This document shows positions 10,124 to 20,267 of a stretch of 64,000 bases of DNA, in pieces; positions within the stretch are counted from its first letter, which is position 1; every line of letters begins with the position of its first letter. This DNA is from Zea mays. Lineage: Eukaryota > Streptophyta > Magnoliopsida > Poales > Poaceae. The notes beneath the pieces are model-generated. The model made no database searches, had not been told where the DNA came from, and worked only from the letters and a program-made list of their open reading frames with translations. The stretch is from the NCBI RefSeq assembly GCF_902167145.1, contig NC_050097.1:140889982-140953981 (forward strand), read 5' to 3'. The position numbers and the translations under genes were made by a program.

Positions 10124-13100
10124 ACTATTGAAGATTCGATAACACTCGGCAAAGAGGACTCGGTAAACTATACGTCGACAACGATCTCTTTGCCGAGTAC
10201 TTAATGTTGGGCACTCGACAAAGTCTTTGTCGAGTTCCACCTGGTACTCGACAAAGAAAAGTCATCGTGACGGCACCATGTCACGGTGACATAACCTTTT
10301 TCGAGTGTGTTCACTAGTACTCGACAAAGAGGGGTCCTTTGTCGAGTGTCTACTGGATCGACACTTGACATAGAGAGCTCCAGTGGGCCCCCATGCCAGC
10401 CTCTATGTCGAGAGTTGCAAGTTGGCACTTAGCAAAAGGAGCTTCTTTGCCGAGTGTTTTCTTTTCTGGCACTCGACAAAGGGAGCTCTTGTGGGCCCCT
10501 TTTCCAATCTTTAGGCCGAGTGCTAGGGCCAAAACACTCGGTAAAGAAGCTTTGCCGATTTCCAGGTGTGCCTTCTTTGCTGAGTGATATGGTCACTACA
10601 CTCGGCAAATGCAATATTTGTCGAGTGTTAGACTCGACAAAGTGGCCAGAGACCCCTTTTTTATTTGTTTTATTATTCCATCCAAACAAACAAAACATAT
10701 ATCACATAATCATCACATATATACATCACATAGTTCACAGAATCATAATATACATCACAAATCTCACAAGTTTTTCACAAACATCACTAAGTCCAGACCA
10801 AGTATTTTCAACATCAACAAGTTTCACAAACATAAGTATCGCAAGTTTCACAAACATAGTTTTCACAAATCACCACTAAGTGATGGAAGACCAGCGAGGT
10901 GGGCGGGGACTAGTTCGGTGAAGGGCTAGGGCGAACCATCAGGGTTTTTTATGTCGTCGATTGATTCTGCATAGAGAAGAGATTGCATGTGTGAGACCAG
11001 ATGAATACATATCATACATGACTAAAATTTTGATACTCACGAGAGTAGAGAATGGAGCAGGGTCAGCTAGAGGGAACAACAATGGAAACCCGATGCGGCA
11101 CCAAGGCTCTGCATGTACTAAAACATCTCTGCCATCCTTTGTCGATCGGCCAAGCGAGCCGTCTGCTCGACCATCATCCTCGCCTCCAACTACTCAAGTT
11201 GCCTCCTCTCTTCTTCTAGCTAAGTCTATAATATTTCGCCCTAATGTTATGATAATGCAAAGAAAAGATATATAATAATCTAAGAATGATGAATAAGTAA
11301 TAAATAACCTAGAGTTCTTGTATGTGATGTTGTGAGCCATCTTGCTGAGGTCGTATGGCTGGGCTAGCGCTCGTGCTCCTTGCTCGCACCTGAGACAGAG
11401 TGGGAGTGGAGGACAAGTCGATTGCCCCATCGGCAATCAAGTACCACACATGCTTCTTGCCACCTCCAACCCTCATGAGGACATCTCCATCGATGTCCTC
11501 GGTCCTTAGATCGTAATTTGGCCCATGAACTTCATTTGTCATGGTGGTGTACTCACGAGGCGGCTATGGACGACGGGGTTGTTGTATGCCTTGGGCCGTC
11601 CTCTGGGTTGTCGATGATGTCGGATGTCGCCTTGCCCTTGTAGGCCATTATATACGCCAAGAAGATGGAGCAAGGTTAGCCACCATGTGACCCTGACTGC
11701 AAGAAAAACAACGAGATGGTTAGAAATCATGCCTAATCGAAAGTTAGACTAAATAAAAGAATTTGTGTATCCATGCTTTTGTGTATTTGTTGAGTTTGTG
11801 GCTGTCCTGGTGGTTGGAGGGACGTGGCATCATTGAATAATATTCTTGGCTAGCATTGTGTGCCTCGTCGCACTTGTTCGAGCACCACCTTTGCACGATC
11901 AGATCCCAGCACTCAGGATGCACGGTGCACCAATAAGAAATCATCTACAATAAATCAAGTACATGACATATTAGATGATAAAATTAAGCATATTTAATAT
12001 CAATATTAATGTTCTGTATATACCTGCAAGTACTGGTTTTGAATCAATGACATGGTTCTATCGTCCTTCTTGCTCACCTTCTCTCCAAAGACAGGGGCGT
12101 GGAAGTGATGATGGCCTAGATGCGCGCCTAGTAGTGCATGTCCATGATGAGCTTCTTATAGTTTGTTGTAGCCACCACATCCGCCCTGCCCACTTATATA
12201 GACTCACATCTGAAGAAATCATGCATACAAAGATGATGTATCCATAATTTAGTTCAAGAATGTGCAACAAATGTGACGTATCAAACAATATAGTGCGAGG
12301 AAGACTTACCCACAACTCTTGCTTCACCCGCTCCGCCTCGTTGTTGATTTCATGATTTCATATGAGGCCTGCTAGGTTTGTACACATAGTGCGTGCAACT
12401 TTCAGGAAAAAGTGTTAAATTTTTAGCACAACCTCTACATATGAGATCATGACATGTTGACAAGTTCATGTTTTTTCTGACTTTGTTTGTGTTTTATACA
12501 ATTTTAAAACAACTGGATCACAAGTTTGTGGTCATTTTTTGTGAGCATGGTGTTCTAAATTTCTGGTCTGTTTCTAAAACAGGCAGTAACTTATGCTAAA
12601 TAACATGAATATCATTTTTGAATTCATTATTTTCCATTTTTCAAGTGACTTGAAGTTAAAATCTGAATTATTCGAAGAAATTCAATTAAACAAACTAAAT
12701 ATAATAGTTATAGCAAACACTTTGATAATTGTGCCAAAATTGAACATGTAGGTCTATATATTGTAGCAACATGCCACAAAAACTTTGGTGAAAAAAGAAA
12801 ATAATAAATATACTTTGCTGAGTGTCAAGGGAAGACACTAGGCGAAGACATTACTTTGATGAGTGTTTGTGGGTGACACTCAACAAAGACATTACTTTGT
12901 TGAGCTTCTTTTCCTGACACTTGACATAGTTAACAGTCGTCAACTATAGACGGCTGCTGACGGCCCTTTGTCGAGCACTGATTTTCACCGTTAGACTTAT
13001 ACTCGACGAAACCTCTTTTAACGAGCGTCATTGTAGGCGAGTTTTTGCGCTCGACAAAGTCGGTTTTTACTGAATATCGTTGTTCGTCAAGAGTGCCATT

Positions 13101-13185
13101 CGGCAAAGTATTCTTTGACGAGTGCCTGAGATTTTGCACTCGGCAAAGCTCTAAGCACTCGGCAAAGAATGTGTTTCTGGTAGTG
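10124..13185 (-). mobile_element. CACTA (En/Spm) DNA transposon, degenerate
   Basis: Both ends hold clusters of the TTTGCCGAGTG/CACTCGGCAAAG subterminal motif (10140-10640 and 12815-13170), typical of grass CACTA elements. The right end is a clean terminal repeat: TTCTGGTAGTG ends at 13185, the complement of CACTACCAGAA. The left end reads ACTATTGAAGA after TGT and lacks the first C. TGT also follows the right end (13186-13188), a plausible 3-bp target duplication. Transposase-related exons on the minus strand (11050-12330) set the orientation. At ~3.06 kb with no second ORF it is non-autonomous or internally deleted. Confidence 0.75.
11050..12330 (-). pseudogene. En/Spm (Ptta-type, Transposase_24) protein remnant in exons
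   Basis: On the minus strand, fragments line up in the order expected for the Ptta/En/Spm family protein. About 12190-11965: KLIMDMHY, then GEKVSKKDDRTMSLIQNQYLQ split by stops. 11944-11744: SYWCTVHPECWDLIVQRW and NASQEYYSMMPRPSNHQDS. 11660-11309: NNPVVHSR, then DIDGDVLMRVGGGKKHVWY and ADGAIDLSSTPTLSQVRA. About 11225-11050: a Glu/Arg-rich helix ending in MAEM and YMQSLGAA. The gaps look like short introns. In-frame stops and frame changes are present, so it is not functional. The autonomous relatives bind subterminal repeats and cut the element out. Confidence 0.7.
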
Positions 13186-14059
13186 TGTAAGTAAGATGGA
13201 GAACGAAGCACATGAGCTTTAGGGAAATCCTTAGCAAGTAAACAACTTCAACAAGTGGTTAAAACCATATTATAGTTAAGTATTAAATTTAAAAAATCAT
13301 GGTAATAAAACATAAAAACCTACATATGTTGTACTTCATACTGCTTGTTGGGTACACGTTATATGTAGCTGCTTCCAGAACACACTCTCTATTTATATAA
13401 TACTAGGCAATTCTAGTATCTTATGCTATAGATATGGAGCAAGCCTGGTTGATTATACTACTACATAGTGTTTCAGCCAAAGTTACAAAGATAAACTTTT
13501 CATGTCACCCAATTTAGTATACACGCTAGACGCAAGCCAATCTTAAGAAATAAATAATAAATATGATGAGTGAATGTGTGAAAACCAAACAATTAATATG
13601 CATGTCTGCCATCAATATACACTAGCCAGTGGTACTATGATTAAAAAAGAAGTTCATCAAGAACTAATACAACAAGCATACCCCTTATATAATTCGACAA
13701 CGCCATCTACCACGCTGCACAGGGTGGTGTAGTAGGGTAGCCAGTGGTACAATGGTAGCTGAAAGTATGATATTCAATGGAGCTGGGAAGGGGAGGAGCT
13801 AATGTGTTGGGGAAGGGAGGCAAAAGGAAAATACATATCAGAGTGAGGAAAACATAGAGTTTGGTGATAAAACCAAGAGTTGAAAAATTCTTACCTTTGA
13901 TTTAGGAAATAGAAAAGCGCCTATCAGCAACATCTCTCATCGTCTCACAGGCTGGCAAGATACAGATGGTAAATGCAGTCTTCACCTCCCTAACAACATT
14001 TTATGTACACTCAAGTTACCCAGCTCAGTTGTGAAGTAAATAGACAAATACTGGAAGCA
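13186..14059. other. AT-rich stretch, nothing recognised
   Basis: No ORF, repeat end or RNA gene that I can support. It separates the CACTA terminus from a LINE fragment and may be older repeat or intergenic sequence. Confidence 0.5.
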
Positions 14060-15250
14060 TTGCCTCTGGAGAGGTGCTAGACAGCAATGCCACATAGGCA
14101 CCTTAGGCAGCTTGGCATTTAGCATGCAGACCAAAACACAAAGGGGGCATGGGGATTCTAGATCTCAAGAAACACAATGAAGCCTTGCTAATGAAAAATG
14201 TTATACAAATTCTTCAACAAACAAGATTTACCATGGGTGCATCTGATATGGGACAATTAATACAAAAATGGTATACTGCCCACAGATGGTAGTAAGGGTT
14301 CGTTCTGGTGGAGAGATATATTGAAAAACTTGTCGGCATTCTTATAAATAGCCGAAGTCAAAACAGGTAATGGAACCACAACTCGTCTTTGGCAAGAAAA
14401 CTACACACCGATTCGTGAAAAGTGTCCAATGCTTTTTTCCTATGCAGTGAACAAGAATATGACTCTAAGACAAGAAAAAATGACACCCTTGGTTGAGGAT
14501 TTGTTCCATCTACCTCTGTCTGCCTCCGCTTACATGCAAATGCTTTCACTGGTCACAATGTTTCATCACACGGAACTGACGGACGCACCAGACAAATGGA
14601 GGTGCGCTAGTGTTGCAGATAAGTACTCATCTCAAAAGATCTATGAACTTATACATAAAGTCCCTGTAGCGCTAGACACTTTTGCTCTGATCTAGAAAGC
14701 AAAATGCCAGCCTAAACAAAAACTATTCTTTTGGCTACTCCAGCACGATAGATTGAATACCAAATCAGTGCTCAAGAGAATAAATATGGAACTAGACTCC
14801 TACACATGTTACAATTGCATACGTCAGAAAGAGGAAACATGGAGTCATCTGTTTCTGAAGTGTAGCTTCGCCAAGAGATGCTGGGAAATGGTTAGGATCA
14901 CGCCAACCCGTTCCTTGAACCCACACATTGCAGTCTATGGTATGCGGAGGAAATTAGCACAACCCTAGTCCATGGAGACAATTATCACAATGATGTGGTG
15001 CATTTGGAAATGTAGAAATGGATGGATCTTCGAATACACTCCTCCGACTACCCAGGGGTCCAAAATCATGTTCGTTCAAGAGATGAATCTTAATACCTAC
15101 AAGATTTGGGAGATGGTAGCTGACAATGTCACACAATGGATACAAACATTGTAATACGATAAAATGTAATATGTAAACACATATATAGAAAAGTAATAAA
15201 AGGAATACTCTAGGGACCCCCTACAGTAGAATGTTTTATCAAAAAATATA
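14060..15250 (+). mobile_element. LINE (L1-type) 3' fragment: end of the reverse transcriptase ORF, 5' truncated
   Basis: Translated pieces match the end of plant L1 ORF2. GGMGILDLKKHNEALL (about 14142-14190) is the block that follows the RT core. A later zinc-finger segment of the zf-RVT type has C-x2-C then H-x5-C, with SHLFLKC (14811-14864), and a CIWKCRNGWIF segment follows to 15154. Frameshifts and stops (14695, 14968) break the frame. After the ORF come ~100 bp of 3' sequence and an A-rich end, ATCAAAAAATATAA near 15250. 5' truncation is normal for LINE insertions. A second weak RT-like piece may lie at 15440-15500. Confidence 0.65.
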
Positions 15251-15614
15251 ATCAGACACTGAAATAGACTTGCTATATTAATTTTGCTAACATTGAACAT
15301 TAACCGTTCTTGGTTATCTGGGAGGCTGGCATCTTGGCATCCATATATAAGTTTATTTCATGCAAGTTGATGTCTATCTAATATCCTTCGCTGGAGACCT
15401 TGGAACGATAATATTGGCACTGGCAAGAAAAAAAACTTACTAATGCGACACAACTACCAGAATGGAGGGGTAGCTATTTAGAATTTAAATAGGAAATAAT
15501 TAATTATAACAATAGCAAAACTCAGAATGATGGGCCACATAAAAGCTGGTGCCTCGCCTTTGGGTTGTCAATATATATATAGTTTATATATATATATATA
15601 TAGTTTATATATTT
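15251..15614. other. Unassigned sequence with TA dinucleotide run
   Basis: No gene seen. 15571-15613 is a (TA)n-type low-complexity run that directly borders the inverted-repeat arm at 15615. A short RT-like reading near 15440-15500 could be more LINE debris. Confidence 0.4.
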
Positions 15615-15654
15615 GGAGCCCTAGGCTTTGAATAACTAGAGGAAGCCCTCGCTC
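15615..15654 (+). repeat. Left arm of a ~40-bp inverted repeat (GGAGCCCT...GGAAGCCCT)
   Basis: Matches the reverse complement of 24548-24587 at roughly three quarters of positions with one gap. Both begin GGAGCCCT and contain AGGAAGCCCT. The pair flanks the GC-rich block, a nested LTR element and a tandem array, so it may be the terminal repeats of an old DNA transposon. A third, direct copy is at 24620-24656. Confidence 0.45.
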
Positions 15655-15936
15655 AATGGTGCCATCCAGTTCAGCCGCACCAGGTTCGAGCGGCTATAAA
15701 AACACCCCCAGGCCGCTAGGGATTAGGTTTTCATGGGGGCGGCGGTTCCCTCGGGTGAGCGAGCGGCGGCGGCGGTTTCCCCGAGCGTGCGAGCAGTGGC
15801 GATCGCGGCAGCTTGCGGCGGTGCTGCCCGAGGAGGGCGACCGGCGGCGACGCTCCCCCAGGATCAAGTGACTGCGACGGTCCCGAAGCAGATGAGCGGC
15901 GACTGCACACCCTAGCCCCGGTGGCGACGACGATTG
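15655..15936. other. GC-rich block split by an LTR element (left half)
   Basis: This GC-rich sequence, with many GCGG and GAGCG repeats, continues at 22921-23160 beyond the inserted element. It has a TATAAAAA at 15694-15701 and an ATG at 15733 opening an Ala/Arg-rich reading frame that resembles no protein I know. The composition suggests a gene leader or first exon, possibly captured by the flanking inverted-repeat element. I do not call a gene. Confidence 0.3.
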
Positions 15937-17520
15937 TGTAATATCCCAAAAAAATGTTGACCAAAAGTTGATCTTCGGTGCATGGATGAGGAAAAGGGTT
16001 GTGGGCCGTTGGATGCAAAGTCAGGAGACATCTGAGGTGTCGTTTCTTTCTCCCACAAAACCCTAGTGGTCGCCCCCTCTTTTCCCTTTTCTAGGCCGCC
16101 AACCCCCCCTTTCCCCACACTTGGCCGCCCCTCCCCCTTCCCCTTTGCAGCCGCCCTCCACCGCTTCCTCCTCCCTCTAGATCTGCCCCCACGCAGCAAG
16201 GATCGAGAAGAGGAGGAGCAAGATGGATTGAAGAGGAAGAGAGGATCAAGGAGATGTTCTACCCCCATCTCTTGCAGATTTTCTTGGGGAAACCCTAGGT
16301 AAGGATGGGATCCTTGTTCCTCCCTATAATTATGTGCTTTTGGAGGTTGTGGATCATGGGGATTGAAGGATTAGAGGTTGGATTAGATGTGGGGTTAGGT
16401 TTTAATCTCGAATTTAATTTCTGCAGAATGGCAGATTCAACAGTTTCTGTTCATGCCAGTTTTCCGTGGTCTTAGTGCCTCAAAAAAATAAAAAGTATAT
16501 ATATGAGTCATATATAATTTGTAGATCTTTCCGTGGCCATGAAGAACACCTCAATCGGACATTAGAACAGAAAGTTATTGCAGTTTGATTATAGCAGTTT
16601 TTCAGTCTCATAATTTTGTGCAGAATCTGTTCTCTTAAGTGTTAGACAATTTTATCAACAGAATTAAACTGTGGGTTGGTAAAAGAAGTTGTAGATAATT
16701 TCATAAGCTTTCCAGATTGTTAAAGAGTGCATTCATATGATTTGTGAAACTCCAGTTATGTTGGTTTTACTATGGCTGTTCCTGTTTGTCTAACAAAAAT
16801 GAGTGGGTCTGTTCACTGGTGGGTTTCATCTAGTAAATGGCCGAATTGGCTCTTCTAACTATAGAGACTTTTGTAGAGGGATAAAAGTTCTTACTGCCAG
16901 AAAATTTCATAATTTTTGGTTTAGTAGTTTGGGCGATATCGAATTTTGAAGTTAACTATGCTGCTGTCTAAAACAAATTCAGTCAGTTATCTTGTCAGGT
17001 GTTTTAGAACTTATAGATGGCAGAATTTAATTATCCATTAAATACCGAAGTTGTAGAGTATTTTGTATAGATACTCCTATAATATTTGTTTGACATCACC
17101 ACTGTTTTAATTTCAAATATACAAAATTAACAAACAGCGCTGCTGCTGTATGACATGTGGTTCAGGGTGGGAGTCTTTCCACTGGGTCTTGGTTTCAAGT
17201 GTAGGAGTGTTTTGTTGATTGTTGGCAAATGTTTGTGAAATATTTGTACTAAGTTTTATGCCTGCTAGCAGGTGGCTACACTCCAGATCATGCCTAGTAC
17301 ATTTTTCTTCTTCGATGAAGGCAAGTGAATATAGCGATGGTTGCTACCGTTTTGACTTGTTATTTCTATCACCTACACTCTATTATTCAGAATTATTGGA
17401 TTCTTTCATAATTGAACTCTATGATGATGTTTTACTTGATTGTATTATATTGATGCTCTATCATATATTGATGATGATTATGGTTCAAGTATGACCCATG
17501 ATATTAATTCACACCCCTGA

Positions 17521-17680
17521 AGACAGATGAAGTCTTATTTGAGGTTTGCATTGTATCTAAAGGCAGACGAAGTATTATTTGAGGTTTGCATTGTATCTAA
17601 AGGCAGACGAAGTATTATTTGAGGTTTGCATTGTATCTGAAGGCAGATAAAGTATTATTTGAGGTTTGTATTGTATCTAA
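17521..17680 (+). repeat. 40-bp minisatellite, 4 units, in the 5' LTR
   Basis: Units start at 17521, 17561, 17601 and 17641 and read AGGCAGACGAAGTATTATTT plus GAGGTTTGCATTGTATCT(A/G)A. The 3' LTR has five units (21854-22053). Confidence 0.9.
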
Positions 17681-17787
17681 AGGAAGTGAAATTTATTGAT
17701 AAATGCAGCATGCCATATACATTGCATGACTCATTTGCATCTGAAGTTTTGTCGTGGCCTATGGTCCGACTATACCGGTACAACTTA

Positions 17788-17820
17788 GCATCGTACGTTG
17801 CCCGAGGAGGGGTACGATGC
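17788..17820. promoter_or_regulatory. Conserved stem-loop in the LTR
   Basis: GCATCGTAC (17788-17796) and GTACGATGC (17812-17820) are perfect 9-bp inverted repeats around a 15-base loop. The same structure is at 22161-22193 (one mismatch) and at 27053-27085 in a different solo LTR. Its role is unknown; see findings. Confidence 0.6.
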
Positions 17821-18546
17821 AGCTTCATACCCTTAGAGGTATGAAGGCAGAGGACATATGCATTGCATTCATATGCATACATTGAAGTGATATTTGCAGA
17901 TGATGTGATTTTATACCCTCAGAGGTATGAAGATAGAGGACCTACACATTGCATTCCTATGCATACATTAAAGTGATATTTGTAGGTATTGTTGATGCAG
18001 GGAAGTGTTATACAACCTATTGTGTTTGTTCGAGAAAATGAGATGGTATTAGTTATATCGGGACTACTGAGTTCTATATCTACAAGTATTTCTAATCTTG
18101 ATTGTGATTATTTTAAAATGTTGATTAATTCAATTTGTGGTTTAAATATGTCGTCAAAACAATTAGCTTGCTGAGATGTTTCATCTCACTCTTGCATTAC
18201 TCAATGCAGGTGCTTGTTGCTCATCAAGGGGAGTGGGAAGTAGCAGCACATCCACCTTCACTCTCATAATAACGCTGCCCAGGCGCAGTCATAATTTAAT
18301 TAGAAACTTCTTGTCAAAGGATGTTTGTTTTTAACTAGTCGTGCACACTAGTTAATTCAGTTCATGTTGTTATGGTTGTCTTCCCATTGCTAACAGATTA
18401 TTAATGTCTATTATGATATCTATTTATATTTTGTTGCTTCCCCGTTTATGCAATTTTCAAAGGAGATGCTGTCGAAATTTTATATATGAATGTTAGATGT
18501 GTAGTTTAGTAGCATTCTGGGGTGTTTGTGGATCCCAGGTGTTACA

Positions 18547-20267
18547 GTTGGTATCAAAGCATAGGCTTTAGATTCTTGGCAATTTGAAGATAAATTTGAC
18601 ACACTTGCACATATAGGAAGGGTATGGGTTCAAATATCTTTGATATATATTAGTGTCTTTGAAGTGCAGATGACAATAATTTCACCCCTCCCTATTCCTT
18701 TACAGTGATGTGGTAAGTTGTTTATGACTTAATGCCTGATATAATTTATCTCTAAATCTTTATATTGTTTTATTAATGTGATTGATATCGCTGGTCTTTT
18801 GTGAGATTGAAGTTGTTACTATGCTTGTGTTATACAAGTATGTCTATGTTGTTTTCACCATGTTTTTCATGGTTGAGTTTAATTACAATAATATTGTTAT
18901 ATATGTTTGATTGAGGATGTTTCTAAGAGGAGTGTGAATTGCGTGTTTTGGGTTACAAGGTAACCATCAATTTGAATTTAAGTTGTTGAGCGGTTGGTGG
19001 ATAGTTCCAACTATCTTTGCAAAGAATGATTGTTTATGTCGAGAAACCAGTTCTGAAAGAAATGAATATTAGTACTTTTATATGAATTTTGGGGGAAGTT
19101 TTTACCTAGCTAGAATGGCTTACATGTCTCTCTCCTATTGTCTGTTTTAGTAGCCACAAAGCCTTGATGTGGTTTAAAGTGGTTGCATGTCAGTCATGCT
19201 AGTTGTAGAATAAATCTTTGATTTTCTGGATCCATTGATTATGTATTAATACGTTGAGGATCAGATGGTTCTCTCCCCGATGCATGCTTGTGGAGCCATT
19301 GTTGGACCACCTATCTATTGGTTTGAATGAAGCCAGTGCCTAACCTAGAGTTGGTTGTGTGTGGTTAGTCACCTATTCCTAAATGATGTGGTTTTTACAT
19401 CAGCTTTAGATGTTTGTCAAATGTGTGAAGGATTACGAGGTTATTATTGACCTTGTATGTCTGGTACTTTGAGTGCATCGTATGATAGAATGAAATGTAA
19501 GTTTATGAACTACAGTAGATGAAGACTTATATTATGTGTAGGTTAACCTTACTAGTTTGGATATTTTTCTTAGTTGAGTTGTTGGATGAAGTATAGTGAC
19601 ATTGGTTAACCAAGTATTGTGTTGTTGTGCTGTCAGTGCTCTTTGTGGAGCTTTTGGCATTTCTTCGATGAAATGTGCCGCGTGGAATATTATTGGCTTC
19701 TTGTTGGCTTTATTGCTCCATTAGTTATGTAGATTTTCTCCCTTTTGTGGGGTGAAAAGAATGTTAGATTACATGATTATCTTTTCATGATGGCAAGAAT
19801 AAGGTTTAGGAAGATTAGGAGTTTTGTTTCAATAGAACTACTTGTTTCGTGGTACTTTGAGGTGAGGTGTTTGATCTTCTTATACACTCGTCGGGTGTGG
19901 ATGTTTCACCATTTAATTAAAATTAATTGTTGAAGTTGGTAAGGGTTGTGCTTAGTGCATATTACCCCTTCATAAAAGAGTGTTGTCTTAAGACATTGAT
20001 GTTGATGTATAGTTGCATCCAAATTCGATGGTGTAAAATTGTAGTGTTGATTGCATCTATGACTTGCTTTGAACTTCATTGCATGTTGTTTCATGCTTGA
20101 TGTCAGGTTGTGTAGTTTCCTTAGACAATTAGTCCAAGGTAGAAGTTCTTGTGTTAATTAAGACCAATAATGGACCCATGTTTCGAATGGTGGTGTATAT
20201 GGGGTACATTGGGTGTTTTGCTTGGAGTGGTCGAATTCGAGGACGAATTCTTTTTAAGGGGGTAGAG
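18547..20267 (+). other. Internal region of the gene-less LTR element, no coding capacity
   Basis: Starts with the primer site and ends with the polypurine tract. I find no gag or pol motif in any frame and only short random ORFs. It would have to provide the packaging signal and dimerisation sequence; which part does so cannot be seen. Confidence 0.8.

Larger units (their letters stand above)
15937..18546 (+). repeat. 5' LTR of the gene-less LTR element
   Basis: 2610 bp, nearly identical to 20268-22920. It contains four 40-bp tandem units (17521-17680), a stem-loop at 17788-17820 and a second inverted repeat AACTAGT/ACTAGTT at 18333-18353. Confidence 0.92.

Noticed and set aside
15683..15690. 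tRNA gene suggested by a GGTTCGA B-box
   Set aside because: No cloverleaf could be drawn around it: the A-box-like part is weak and acceptor arms do not pair. The same holds for 24669-24679.
15656..15915. Start of a host gene (TATAAAAA followed by ATG 15733 in GC-rich sequence)
   Set aside because: The frame is short, low in complexity and matches no family, and it is enclosed by an inverted-repeat pair; I kept it only as a possible captured leader.
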